Of a stretch of DNA of 64,000 bases, positions 1-8,584 are shown piece by piece. This stretch comes from CBDCWT01 sp965223305 (GTDB lineage: Bacteria > Planctomycetota > Planctomycetia > Pirellulales > Pirellulaceae). The number at the start of each line of letters is the position of its first letter. Positions within the stretch are counted from its first letter, which is position 1. Where the stretch lies: positions 22,637-86,636 of the forward strand of contig CBDCWT010000001.1 in the NCBI GenBank assembly GCA_965223305.1. The letters run 5' to 3'. Position numbers and translations under genes: made by a program. The notes under the pieces were generated by a model. The model was not told the origin of the DNA and did not search any database. It saw only the letters and a program-made list of their open reading frames with translations.

Positions 1-870
1 GCTGCCATCGGCGACCCGCTGCGCAATCAGCTCATCGTCCAGCACGCCGGTCAGTCCATCCGTCGCAAGTAACAACCGATCGCCTGCCTGGAGCTCTACG
101 GTCTGCATGAATGGGGGCTCGAGATCCTTCGTCGATACCGCATTCAGCACAACATGACGGTAACTACTCTGCTGCGCTTCCCGAGCGGTGAGCACACCCG
201 CGTCGACTAACGTCTGAACAAATGTCTGATCCCGGGTCAGCCGCCGAATCCTCGAGCCGCGAATCAAGTAGGCGCGACAGTCGCCAACGTTTGCCACATG
301 AGCGGTGTCACCATTGATGATGATCGAGGCCATGGTGGCGCCCATCTGACGGCAGTCGGGGCAGCGTCTCGCCAGCCGATTCATCCCTCGCCGTGCCGCC
401 TGCAGAGCACGTTCGACGACCGATTTAGCACTGCGGTCGTCCAGCTTGCCCCGCCTTGTCGCGGCCTGCAAGACACGAGGAACGGCCTTCACCACGTAGC
501 GGCTGGCTTCTGCGCCACCTTGACGGCCGCCCATCCCGTCAGCGACCAGGAAAATTCCCTGCGTCACATCGGCGTAACACTTATCTTCGTTGTTGGCGCG
601 GTATCCACCGCGCACACAGCGAGAACCGGCTCGGAGACGCAACGGCTCGGGCAGCTTTTCCTGCAGTGCGTGTCTTTCGAGCTGTCCACGATGACTTCCG
701 CACGCCGGGCGCAACGGCTCGGGCAGCTCTACTTGGAGGGCGCGGCCAGGGACTTGGAACGATATGGCTTCGTCGATGGGAGCAAGCCGGGCATTCGTGG
801 CAGGTGTTGCCTGCCAGCCGAGCGGCTCTTGGCTAGATCCCCGTCTTTCTTGGCATGCCAGCTCGACCAT
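1..870 (-). CDS. PP2C-family serine/threonine protein phosphatase (C-terminus cut by window edge)
   Basis: Read on the minus strand from an ATG at 868-870 behind a good ribosome site (AGGAAAGGGGGTGAG). The protein has a long N-terminal extension of about 90 residues, then PP2C motifs in order: RANNEDK, VADGMGGRQGG (metal-binding Asp), GATM, VGDCRAYLI and ATDGL. The family dephosphorylates Ser/Thr on proteins with Mn/Mg and usually opposes Hanks-type kinases. The reading frame runs off the left edge, so the last motif (GxxDN) is not visible. The N-terminal extension contains LPEPLR twice, encoded by an 18-base perfect direct repeat (639-656 and 711-728) 72 bases apart and therefore in frame. 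Family assignment is firm; target unknown. Confidence 0.85.
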   Translation of the reverse strand, partial: MVELACQERRGSSQEPLGWQATPATNARLAPIDEAISFQVPGRALQVELPEPLRPACGSHRGQLERHALQEKLPEPLRLRAGSRCVRGGYRANNEDKCYADVTQGIFLVADGMGGRQGGAEASRYVVKAVPRVLQAATRRGKLDDRSAKSVVERALQAARRGMNRLARRCPDCRQMGATMASIIINGDTAHVANVGDCRAYLIRGSRIRRLTRDQTFVQTLVDAGVLTAREAQQSSYRHVVLNAVSTKDLEPPFMQTVELQAGDRLLLATDGLTGVLDDELIAQRVADGS

Positions 871-1169
871 GGCTCACCCCCTTTCCTGTTGCAGTTCAAT
901 GCGGCTTTTACATCGAGGTTGAGAGAACACGTTGCAAACCGCGGACCGCGCGTCGAGCACGAGAACGTGCCGGGAAACCGTTCGGCTGAGCGAAGACCTG
1001 AGTGGGATCGAATGCGCTATATCGCACACAAGTCGCACACTAGCCCGTGCTGGGCCGCGCGCTCGCGGGCCCTGTTCGGATCGTGAACGACCCGATGGAG
1101 GAGAAACGGCGGTGTCGATGAAGGGCAGTCGTCTTCCCGAAAAACACCTTCGGCCGGTGGGGATTTCTT

Positions 1170-1351
1170 GTAGCCGAATTCGCCGGGATTTGGGCGAATC
1201 GACTGTTCGCCAAACTCTGGCGAGTTCGGCTACGACTCTGGCGAGTTCGGCTACGGAGGGTTCGGCTACCAACCAAACTACGGAGGGTTCGGCTGCCAAA
1301 CTCTGGCGAGTTCGGCTACGGCGAGTTCGGCTACAGGAGAGTTCGGTTACA
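1170..1351. repeat. Intergenic repeat cluster, family GTAGCCGAACTCGCCAGAG (several tandem partial copies)
   Basis: The gap 871-1585 holds no convincing gene. Within it, copies and half copies of CTCTGGCGAGTTCGGCTAC and the variant GGAGGGTTCGGCTAC follow each other. The same unit recurs at 13560-13656, 16378-16442, 22570-22594, 39019-39039, 39306-39332 and 39494-39525, always between genes. Confidence 0.8.
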
Positions 1352-1505
1352 GAAGGGGAACAGAACTCGGCAACTGTTGTTTGGCAGCGCGCCCTGCCCC
1401 CCGGTCAGGATAAAAGATTGCAGGCCACTTGATCGATAATCTGTCCGGCGATATATCCATACTCCCATACTCCCGGACATCGCAGCAGAGAAATCTAGAC
1501 AGCGA

Positions 1506-1522
1506 TTGGCACCGCGTGTGCA
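1506..1522 (+). promoter_or_regulatory. Candidate sigma54 (-24/-12) promoter of the cbb3 operon
   Basis: TTGGCACCGCGTGTGCA matches the sigma54 consensus TGGCACG-N4-TTGCW with the required ten bases between GG (1508-1509) and GC (1520-1521). It ends about 65 bases before the first cbb3-operon gene. A 7-base inverted repeat TGTCCGG/CCGGACA (1442-1448 and 1473-1479) just upstream is a possible activator site. Seen in the sequence; function inferred. Confidence 0.6.
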
Positions 1523-1585
1523 GAGCGTGACGGAACTTGTCTCGGCAGTGGAGGCAGGAAGACTACTTTCTCGAAGGAGACATCC

Positions 1586-2797
1586 TTGGACTTCATGTGC
1601 AGACGCCGTTGGCTGAACGTGCTGGGGCTGACAGGTGTGGGGATCGTCGTTTTGGTTTCCGGCTGCTCGCGACGACAGCCGCTCTCTTTCACGGCGAGTG
1701 AGAGAGTGCAGGGCCTGCCTGCCAGTCATCAGGCGGAGGTCATGGCATCGCTGGCCCGCTTCTTCGGCACTCCCGAGAATCCGCGGCAGATGATCCCTGC
1801 TGAGGGCGCCGACCTCGAATCGGAGGACGTGGAGTTGGTCAGCGCCGTGGACGAGAAGCACCTGCGGCGGGGGGCGGAGGCGTACAACGCCCGCTGTGCC
1901 GGCTGCCATGGGGTGACCGGCGACGGTCAGGGGGCGGCGGCTGAGTATCTACAGCCCAAACCGCGCGACTACCGGCGCGGCGTGTTCAAGTTCACGTCGA
2001 CGCCGTTCGGTGTCAAGCCAACGCGGTTCGACCTCGTGCGCACGGTGCGGTACGGCGCCAAGGGCACTTCGATGCCCGCGTTTCCTTGGATGACGAACGA
2101 GGATCTCGACGCGGTGGTCGACTATGTGATTGCCTTGAGTCAGCGCGGCGAGGTAGAAGAGCAGGTCGCGCAGATTGCCGAATTCGACTATGCCGAAGAT
2201 GAGCAGATTGCTCCGGGTGAGTTTACCGACGCGCTCGACAACGTCCGCAGTTCGTGGGAGATGGCAGACCAACAGGTGGTTCAACCGTCAACGGCGCGGC
2301 CGCCCTACGACGCAGCTTCGATCGCGGCGGGCCGCCGTGCTTTCTTGACCGACAACTGTTGGAAATGCCATGGCAAGGACGGGAAGGGGCAGACGGACTG
2401 GTTGAGCCACGAGTTCATCAGCGAGCAAGAGGCGTTACCAGCCGACCAACGCATCGAGATCAACCGGGACGCTTGGGGAGAGGTTGCCCCGGCTGCCGAC
2501 ATCACTGCACGCATGTTGCATGGCGGTCGCCGGCCGATCGACATCTATCGCCGTATTCACACGGGGATCAACGGGACTCCCATGCCGGCTTTCTCGGCGA
2601 CGTTCGCAGAGGATCCGGACAAGATTTGGCACCTGGTTCACTATGTGCTGAGCATCGTCGAAGGCGGTGCGGCGGAGCTGGCTGACGAAGTGGATCCGAC
2701 GCAGCCAACCGATCCGCCAGCCGAGTCAAGCCAACCAGACCAACCGGATGAGGCAGACCAGCCAGCGCTGGTCCCTGCGGAAAGCGCGGAGCTTTGA
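1586..2797 (+). CDS. Dihaem cytochrome c lipoprotein of the cbb3 oxidase operon
   Basis: The 403-residue protein has a signal peptide with lipobox LVSGC (Cys27), so it is predicted to be lipid-anchored. It has two class I cytochrome c domains: CAGCH at 104-108 and CWKCH at 258-262, with SMPAF (about 162-166) and TPMPAF supplying possible Met ligands. The C-terminus is rich in Pro, Gln and Asp. I chose the TTG at 1586 because AAGGAGA at 1574-1580 sits five bases before it; an ATG at 1595 is the alternative. It is followed at 3 bases by the next gene and then ccoN/ccoO. No ccoP is present, so this lipoprotein probably delivers electrons to CcoO in its place (inference). Confidence 0.85.
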   Translation: MDFMCRRRWLNVLGLTGVGIVVLVSGCSRRQPLSFTASERVQGLPASHQAEVMASLARFFGTPENPRQMIPAEGADLESEDVELVSAVDEKHLRRGAEAYNARCAGCHGVTGDGQGAAAEYLQPKPRDYRRGVFKFTSTPFGVKPTRFDLVRTVRYGAKGTSMPAFPWMTNEDLDAVVDYVIALSQRGEVEEQVAQIAEFDYAEDEQIAPGEFTDALDNVRSSWEMADQQVVQPSTARPPYDAASIAAGRRAFLTDNCWKCHGKDGKGQTDWLSHEFISEQEALPADQRIEINRDAWGEVAPAADITARMLHGGRRPIDIYRRIHTGINGTPMPAFSATFAEDPDKIWHLVHYVLSIVEGGAAELADEVDPTQPTDPPAESSQPDQPDEADQPALVPAESAEL

Positions 2798-2800
2798 ACG

Positions 2801-3424
2801 ATGGATAACGACGATCGCCAAGCAAAACAAGAGGAGCTCGACCGGCTACGTGCGCGGGCGGCCGAGCTAGAGCGCGAGCTGGAACCGGCCCCCGAGCATT
2901 GGGAGGCGACAAAGTTCTATGCCGCCTACCACGCTACGACCGGCTTCATCCTCGGCATGTTCGGTGCCGCCAGCAGCCTGTTGTTCAACATCGTGGGCTC
3001 GCTGCTGGTTGGTCAGCATCCGTTGAAGTTGATCCAAGTCTATTTGACTTTCCCGCTCGGCGCGCGCGCCTTGGCGGACGACTTCGACTCGGGCATTGCC
3101 TTGGCGGTCGGCTGTTGTCTCTATTTGGGAACGGGCATGTTGCTGGGGATTCCGTTCCAGCTGGTTTTGGCTCGGTTTCTGCCCCACGGGACGCTCGTAC
3201 AGCGGTTGGTGTTGGCCACGCTGCTGGGCTTGTTGCTGTGGGTGATCAATTTCTACGGGATCCTGTCTTGGCTACAGCCGTTGCTGTTCGGCGACAACTG
3301 GATTCTCGACCAAATCCCGATGTGGGTCGCTGCGCTGACTCATCTCGTGTTTGCCTGGACCATGGCGTTGGTCTATCCGTGGGGTGAGTACAAACCGTAC
3401 AGACGACAGACGGAGTTAGCATGA
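2801..3424 (+). CDS. Uncharacterised multi-pass membrane protein of the cbb3 operon
   Basis: 207 residues. A charged, coiled-coil-like N-terminus of about 35 residues (repeated Glu, Leu, Arg) is followed by four or five hydrophobic segments with GMFGAASSLLFNIVGSLLVG and a GTGMLLGIPFQ stretch, ending in WGEYKPYRR. I do not recognise a named family. Its stop overlaps the ccoN start (ATGA), which implies translational coupling and a role in assembly or stability of the oxidase. Function inferred from position only. Confidence 0.75.
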   Translation: MDNDDRQAKQEELDRLRARAAELERELEPAPEHWEATKFYAAYHATTGFILGMFGAASSLLFNIVGSLLVGQHPLKLIQVYLTFPLGARALADDFDSGIALAVGCCLYLGTGMLLGIPFQLVLARFLPHGTLVQRLVLATLLGLLLWVINFYGILSWLQPLLFGDNWILDQIPMWVAALTHLVFAWTMALVYPWGEYKPYRRQTELA

Positions 3425-4884
3425 CGATCGAAGCGGACCGCGGAGCAACACCGCGTCACGAGGACCTGGTCGACGAGTGGCTGGTACGGTGGTATTTCTA
3501 TGCAGCGCTCACCTTCCTGGGCATATCGATGCTAGGGGGGTTGATGATGGCGCTGCAGCTGGTGCATTGGAACCACCAGGGTATCGAGCTCTTATCTCCC
3601 GGCCGCTGGCGGATGATCCACACCAATGCCGTGGCGTATGGTTTCCTGGCCAACGCATTCCTGGGGATGTTGCACTGGGCGGTGCCGCGGTTGACCCTTC
3701 ACCCGGCGGCCAGCAGTAAGTTGTCGTACTTCATCTTTGCTGCTTGGCAGTTGATCGTGTTGAGTACAGCGGTGGGAATCATTGTCGGGCCCACCCTGCA
3801 AGCTCAGCCGTGGGTCGCCGAGCTGGCCAGAACGGCACACATTTCGGCATCGCTGGGGGCTCAGGGGTTGGAGTGGGGCGAGACGCCGTTCTGGATCGAT
3901 CCGGTGGCCCTGCTGGGGCTGGCGTTGTTGGCCTTCAATTGGCTGGTGCCCATCTCGCGGGCAAAGGGCCCGCTCTACGTCACCTTGTGGTACTTCATGG
4001 CCGCGTTCGTGTGGACGTTCCTCACCTACGCCATGGGGAACTTTGTTCCAGAGTACGCAGTTTCTGGTACAAGTGCGGGCGCGGTCAGCGGGCTGTTTAT
4101 CCACGACCTGGTCGGCCTGTTCGTCACCCCGATGGGTTGGGGCATGATGTATTACATCGTGCCGATCATTCTCAAGAAGCCCATCTGGAGCCACGGCCTG
4201 TCGCTCGTCGGCTTTTGGGGGCTGGCCTTCTTTTATCCCCTGCAGGGGATCCATCATTTTCTCTACACGCCGATTCCGATGTTCCTCCAGTACGGGGCCA
4301 TCATTTCGACGATCGCCGTCGAGTTCGTGGTGGCGACGGTGGTGATCAACTTTATCGGTACGATCTGGGGCGAAGGCAGGATGGTCGTCACCAACATTCC
4401 CATCCGCTGGTTCTACACCGGGATGATCTACTACTTTATCACCTGTTTTCAGTGTGCCTTGCAGGTCACGCTGACCTTTCAAAAGCTGATTCACTTTACC
4501 GACTGGGTCGTCGGACACGCGCATCTGGTGATGTTCGGCGTCTTTAGCATGTGGATCTTCGGTTTCATGACTTACCTGTTTCCACGTCTGTTCGGCCGCC
4601 AGTGGTACAGCCGGCGGCTTTGTGAGTGGCATTTCTGGCTGTCGGCTGTAGGTGTGTTCGTGATGTTTCTCGATCTGACGCTGGCCGGCATCTTCCAGGG
4701 ATACTACTGGGCATCGCTGCAACCGTGGGAAGTTTCGGTTAACGGCTCGCAGCCGTTCTGGCTGACGCGGGTCGTGGCGGGGCTGGCGATGTTTGCTGGG
4801 TTTTTGTGCTTTATCTACAACCTCTGGATGACGTGCCGGCGTGATGAGGCACCGCAGGAAACAATGGCCGCCGCTCCAGCCTAA
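3421..4884 (+). CDS. ccoN: cbb3-type cytochrome c oxidase subunit I
   Basis: 487 residues, the usual length for CcoN, with about twelve membrane segments. All six haem/copper histidines are in place: His67 (MIHTN), His228 (FIHDL), His278-His279 (GIHHF), His366 and His368 (GHAH). This is the catalytic haem b/b3-CuB subunit that reduces O2 with high affinity at low oxygen. The start overlaps the upstream gene by four bases. A sigma54-type promoter precedes the operon. Confidence 0.95.
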   Translation: MTIEADRGATPRHEDLVDEWLVRWYFYAALTFLGISMLGGLMMALQLVHWNHQGIELLSPGRWRMIHTNAVAYGFLANAFLGMLHWAVPRLTLHPAASSKLSYFIFAAWQLIVLSTAVGIIVGPTLQAQPWVAELARTAHISASLGAQGLEWGETPFWIDPVALLGLALLAFNWLVPISRAKGPLYVTLWYFMAAFVWTFLTYAMGNFVPEYAVSGTSAGAVSGLFIHDLVGLFVTPMGWGMMYYIVPIILKKPIWSHGLSLVGFWGLAFFYPLQGIHHFLYTPIPMFLQYGAIISTIAVEFVVATVVINFIGTIWGEGRMVVTNIPIRWFYTGMIYYFITCFQCALQVTLTFQKLIHFTDWVVGHAHLVMFGVFSMWIFGFMTYLFPRLFGRQWYSRRLCEWHFWLSAVGVFVMFLDLTLAGIFQGYYWASLQPWEVSVNGSQPFWLTRVVAGLAMFAGFLCFIYNLWMTCRRDEAPQETMAAAPA

Positions 4885-4908
4885 GTAGCGGCGAATACGG
4901 AGACATCG

Positions 4909-5550
4909 ATGTTCGAAAGTAAAGCAGGCGTGCTGTTCGTGGCTGGCATCGGGTTCTTTGCGCTAGCGTTCTTGTCGAACGTGGTTGTGCCGGTGTTGAT
5001 GTATAAGGACCTGCCGGAGCAAACCGCCGAAGAGGTTGTCAACGATCGCGTGATGTACCAGTTCGTCGAGCTAAGTCGGCGGTACCCAGAGTCATTTCGT
5101 GAGGCGTTTGGGGAAGCGACCGAAGAAAACTGTGCTGCGGCACTGAGACTCGGTCGGCAGGTGTACGTTGGCGAGGGGTGCTGGCACTGCCACAGCCAGT
5201 TCGTGCGTCCGGTTTCGAACGAATCTCAACGTTACGGAGAGGTCTCCCAGACCTGGGAGTATCAAAACGAGTTGCAGCGGCCCGTCATGTTCGGCACACG
5301 CCGAGTCGGTCCGGACCTCAGCCGGCAGGGTGGCCGGCACGGCAACGACTGGCACGCCGTGCACTTTTTCCGTCCCAAGACCATCGTGCCTGACTCACCG
5401 ATGCCCGAGTACCCGTGGCTGTTCGACGGAGCGCCGAGCCGTCCCAACCAGCGCGGGTTGGCACTGATCACCTACGTCCAGTGGCTTGGTTCGTGGCTGG
5501 ACAGTTATCCGTACTACGAAGAACTCGAGCGTCTCACCCAAGAATACTGA
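4909..5550 (+). CDS. ccoO: cbb3-type cytochrome c oxidase subunit II
   Basis: 213 residues with one N-terminal membrane anchor (about 8-30) and one haem c site, CWHCHSQ, at Cys91/Cys94/His95. Conserved family features include GEGCWHCHSQFVRPV, RYGEVS, GTRRVGPDLSR and the later SPMPEYPWL Met ligand region. It passes electrons from the cytochrome c donor to CcoN. It lies 24 bases after ccoN with a GGAG ribosome site. Confidence 0.95.
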   Translation: MFESKAGVLFVAGIGFFALAFLSNVVVPVLMYKDLPEQTAEEVVNDRVMYQFVELSRRYPESFREAFGEATEENCAAALRLGRQVYVGEGCWHCHSQFVRPVSNESQRYGEVSQTWEYQNELQRPVMFGTRRVGPDLSRQGGRHGNDWHAVHFFRPKTIVPDSPMPEYPWLFDGAPSRPNQRGLALITYVQWLGSWLDSYPYYEELERLTQEY

Positions 5551-5562
5551 CCGAGAGTAGCA

Positions 5563-5874
5563 ATGACCGCAACGACGCCCCCCGATGACAACTCGCGCCG
5601 CCGCCAGCTGGTGGTGGCGGTTTTCGCGCTGGCGATTCTGATTCCAAGCATGTTGGGATTCGTCGCGAAGTTCGTCGAGTTCTTCCAGACATTTCGCAGT
5701 GAAGCGGACGGCGCGTTTGCGATCACGCCGATGGTCAATTACCTGCTGGCGACGGTGGGTTTTCTCTGCCTGTTGATTTGGGCGAGCGTCAACGGCATGT
5801 TCCAGGACATCGAACGGCCCAAACACACGATGTTGGACCGCGAGCACGGTTTGGATCGGGGCAGACTGGAATGA
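5563..5874 (+). CDS. Small two-helix membrane protein, cbb3 operon
   Basis: 103 residues with two hydrophobic segments (about 18-40 and 60-82) and a charged C-terminus (QDIERPKHTMLDREHGLD). It starts 12 bases after ccoO. It sits where ccoQ is often found but has no sequence feature I can tie to CcoQ. Likely an accessory subunit; function not established. Confidence 0.65.
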   Translation: MTATTPPDDNSRRRQLVVAVFALAILIPSMLGFVAKFVEFFQTFRSEADGAFAITPMVNYLLATVGFLCLLIWASVNGMFQDIERPKHTMLDREHGLDRGRLE

Positions 5875-5877
5875 AGC

Positions 5878-6130
5878 GGAGGGCAAGGCGACCGAGAGGG
5901 CAGAGCAATCGGGATGGCGAGGCGCTCGGGAGGGCGAGGCTCCCGGGAGGGCGAGGCTCCTGCCGAGCCAAAGCACACCGGAGCGCTAGTGACGGTGGAA
6001 GCCGTGGGCTAACGCCCAGCGGCTGATTTTGTGCGACATCGTGTAAACAACGCTCGGGAGGGCGAGGAGGCAAGGCGTAAAAAAACGGCTCGGCAGGAGC
6101 CTCGCCCTCCCAATTAATCGGCGTCGCTCC
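5878..6130. repeat. Repeat cluster interrupting the cbb3 operon (GGGAGGGCGAGGCTCCTGCC and GTGGGCTAACGCCCAGCGGC families)
   Basis: The 337-base gap 5875-6211 carries tandem copies of CGGGAGGGCGAGGCTCCTGCC (5918-5968), one inverted copy (6053-6113) and one copy of AACCGTGGGCTAACGCCC (5997-6028). The first unit forms a small hairpin (GGCTC CTGCC GAGCC). No gene is visible until 6212. Whether transcription reads through to ccoI cannot be told. Confidence 0.8.
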
Positions 6131-6211
6131 CAGTTAGTCGGCGTCGCCATCCGGACAATAGTGCTCGAGGAATAAGACACATTCACGCACATTCGCCGAT
6201 AAGAGGAACCG

Positions 6212-6385
6212 ATGCCTGAAGCGGACAAAACGCCGATCGAAGTCGACGATCGTTTTCATCATTACACGGGCAATCAGATACCGTGGTACGTACGAGCCAT
6301 GTGGCTCGGCTTTTGGATTTTCGCCATCGCCTACACCATTCGTTTCTTGTTTCCGGCAATTCAACTTGAGTTGTTTCAGAACTAA
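6212..6385 (+). CDS. 57-residue single-helix membrane protein, cbb3 operon
   Basis: A short gene read directly from the sequence: ATG at 6212 after AAGAGGAACC, stop TAA at 6383-6385. The product begins MPEADKTPIEVDDRFHHYTG and has one membrane helix (about 26-50, WYVRAMWLGFWIFAIAYTIR). The stop is only three bases before the ccoI start. Size, topology and location fit a small cbb3 assembly or accessory subunit; identity not known. Confidence 0.7.
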   Translation: MPEADKTPIEVDDRFHHYTGNQIPWYVRAMWLGFWIFAIAYTIRFLFPAIQLELFQN

Positions 6386-6388
6386 TCG

Positions 6389-8584
6389 ATGGGCGAGGTA
6401 GCGCTAAACGACAGTCGCTGTGCCCACTGCGGCCTACCGATCGGCCTGCCACTGATTGCTCTGCGCGCCAACTCACCGCGCACAGGCTCCCCGTACTGCT
6501 GCTGGGGCTGCCGCTTTGCTGCCGCGATCCAGCGGGATCGAGGGGATGCCGGCCAACGGACGCTGTTGAAGTTGGGCGTCAGCATCTTCTTCGCCATGAA
6601 CGTCATGGTCTTTACGATGGCGCTTTGGACCCAAGACATCTACCGCGGCGATGCGGCGCTCGACGCGCGGACGGCTTTGGTCCTCTACGAGTTGTTTCGC
6701 TACTTGTGCTTGCTGCTCTCGCTTCCGGTTCTCCTGTTGCTGGGCGCCCCGCTGGCCGAGGACGCTTTCGCGGATCTGCGGCGAGGAGCCTTGACGACCA
6801 ACGTCCTGCTGGTTGTGGGCGTCGCGGCTGCCTTCGTCTACTCGCTGACGTCGGTTATCCGGGGCGCCGGCCACGTCTACTTTGAAGTCGTCTGCATGGT
6901 GCTCGTGGCGGTGACGCTGGGTCGCTGGCTGGAAGCCACCTGCAAGTCGAAGGCGGCGGATGCACTGCAGTCGCTCCACAAGCTACTGCCCGATCAAGTG
7001 CGGCTGCAGACAGGCGACACAGAGCGGTTCATCGAGCTCGCAGAGCTGCAGCGGGGGCAGGCGTTTCGCGTGCTGGCTGGCGAACGGATTCCGGCAGATG
7101 GCCGCATCGAAGAGGGCCGCGCGGCGATCGATGAGCAGTTGGTTACCGGCGAGGCACAGCCAGTAGACAAGGAGCCTGGCCAGCCGGTGGTTGCCGGCAC
7201 ACTGAACCTAGACGGGGTGCTGTTGATTCGCGCCACAGCGGCTGCCGGGGAAGGGACGATTCAACGGCTGGTCGATGCCGTGACGGAGGCGGCCGCCGTG
7301 CCGGGACGGGACCAGCGGCTTGCCGATCGGCTCGCGTCTTGGTTTACACCATTCGTCGTGGCGGCGGCAGTGGTCACGTTTGCGGCGCAGGGGTGGTCAA
7401 CCGGGTACGCCACGGCATTGATGAGCGGGTTGGCGGTTGTGTTGATCGCTTGTCCTTGCGCGCTGGGAATTGCCACACCGTTGGCGTTGTGGGCCGGCCT
7501 CGGCAGGGCAGCTCGCGGGCAGGTCTTGTTCCGGGACGGCGATGCGCTGAGTCGGCTGGCAGGGGTCCGTTCCATGTGCTTCGACAAGACAGGCACCCTG
7601 ACGTTGGGCGAGCCTCGTGTTGAGCGGTTCATTTCGGACGGGGAAACGGGACGAGAGCTGGCGGTTCGCAATACCGCAGCACTGGCCCGCTGTTCAACGC
7701 ACAGCTTTTCTCGAGCATTGTGCCGGATGGCTGGCACGGCACCTGGCGAAGCGGCCAGCGTTGCAGAGATTCGTGAGCTGAAGACGCTTCCCGGCCGAGG
7801 CATCCAGGGAGCGGTGACCGGCACACCGGGCAACATTTGCCTAGGAAGCGTGCGCTTGATGGAGGAGTCGGGGCTCGTTGTGACTCCGCCGCTCGAGGTT
7901 GCCTTGGCCCGAGCCCGCGAGCGGGCGGAACCGGTCACCTGTGTTGGCTGGGACGGTCGAGTGCGAGGAGTGTTTGTTTTTTCCGAGCAGCTGCGGGCGG
8001 CGGCGAAACCGGCCGTGGATGCACTGCGGCGGCTTGGGCTCCGCCTCACGGTGCTGACCGGCGACCATCACGCGCGAGCCACCGGCGTGCACCGCGATCT
8101 TGGCATCGAGGTGACCGGCCGTTTGCTTCCGCACGACAAGCAATCGGCGATCGAACTTGCTCGGCGCCGGCATGGCAGTGTGGCGATGGTGGGGGACGGC
8201 ATCAACGACGCCCCGGCCTTGGCAGCCGCGGACGTTGGCATCGCGATGGGGTGTGGCGCGGACATCTCGCGCGAGGCCGCGGATGTCTGTTTGTTGGGCA
8301 GCGATTTGGAACGTATCCCCTGGGCAATTGAGCTTGCCAGGCGCACGAAGCGGACGATCCGCCAGAATCTGCTGTGGGCTTTCGGGTACAACTTGTGCGG
8401 GATGGGCTTGGCAGCCACAGGGATGCTCAACCCGGTGATCGCCGCGGTGGCGATGATCGGCAGCAGCCTGTTCGTGATCACGAACTCGCTACGCCTGGCC
8501 TCGTTTGACACGGGCACTTCGGTCGAGAATGCTGTTCGTCCGCAGCCAGCTATGCCCGGCAGGCTGGGAGAATTCGGTGCTTGA
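6389..8584 (+). CDS. ccoI: Copper-type P1B ATPase for cbb3 oxidase assembly
   Basis: 731 residues. The N-terminus has a Cys-rich metal site (CAHCG near 11-15 and YCCWGC near 35-40) as in CcoI/FixI rather than a typical HMA domain. Core P1B motifs follow: TGE(A) in LVTGEAQPV, CPCALGIATP (metal channel), DKTGTLT (phosphorylated Asp), and GDGINDAPALAAADVGIAMG. This enzyme class moves Cu(I) across the membrane for oxidase metallation. It is tightly linked to the 57-residue gene upstream and overlaps the next gene. Confidence 0.92.
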   Translation: MGEVALNDSRCAHCGLPIGLPLIALRANSPRTGSPYCCWGCRFAAAIQRDRGDAGQRTLLKLGVSIFFAMNVMVFTMALWTQDIYRGDAALDARTALVLYELFRYLCLLLSLPVLLLLGAPLAEDAFADLRRGALTTNVLLVVGVAAAFVYSLTSVIRGAGHVYFEVVCMVLVAVTLGRWLEATCKSKAADALQSLHKLLPDQVRLQTGDTERFIELAELQRGQAFRVLAGERIPADGRIEEGRAAIDEQLVTGEAQPVDKEPGQPVVAGTLNLDGVLLIRATAAAGEGTIQRLVDAVTEAAAVPGRDQRLADRLASWFTPFVVAAAVVTFAAQGWSTGYATALMSGLAVVLIACPCALGIATPLALWAGLGRAARGQVLFRDGDALSRLAGVRSMCFDKTGTLTLGEPRVERFISDGETGRELAVRNTAALARCSTHSFSRALCRMAGTAPGEAASVAEIRELKTLPGRGIQGAVTGTPGNICLGSVRLMEESGLVVTPPLEVALARARERAEPVTCVGWDGRVRGVFVFSEQLRAAAKPAVDALRRLGLRLTVLTGDHHARATGVHRDLGIEVTGRLLPHDKQSAIELARRRHGSVAMVGDGINDAPALAAADVGIAMGCGADISREAADVCLLGSDLERIPWAIELARRTKRTIRQNLLWAFGYNLCGMGLAATGMLNPVIAAVAMIGSSLFVITNSLRLASFDTGTSVENAVRPQPAMPGRLGEFGA

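Noticed and set aside
931..947. Possible sigma54 site for the PP2C gene (minus strand, CGGTCCGCGGTTTGCAA)
   Set aside because: The spacing is right and the -12 is good, but the -24 element deviates too much from TGGCA; likely by chance in GC-rich DNA.
298..1086. Long plus-strand open frame over the PP2C gene
   Set aside because: The minus strand here encodes clear PP2C motifs with a good ribosome site; the plus frame has no recognisable features.
3592..4722. 376-codon minus-strand open frame opposite ccoN
   Set aside because: It lies wholly opposite ccoN, with all six metal histidines on the plus strand; the opposite frame is a GC-rich shadow.
7261..8049. 262-codon minus-strand open frame opposite ccoI
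   Set aside because: Shadow of the P-type ATPase, low complexity and Arg/Ser rich.
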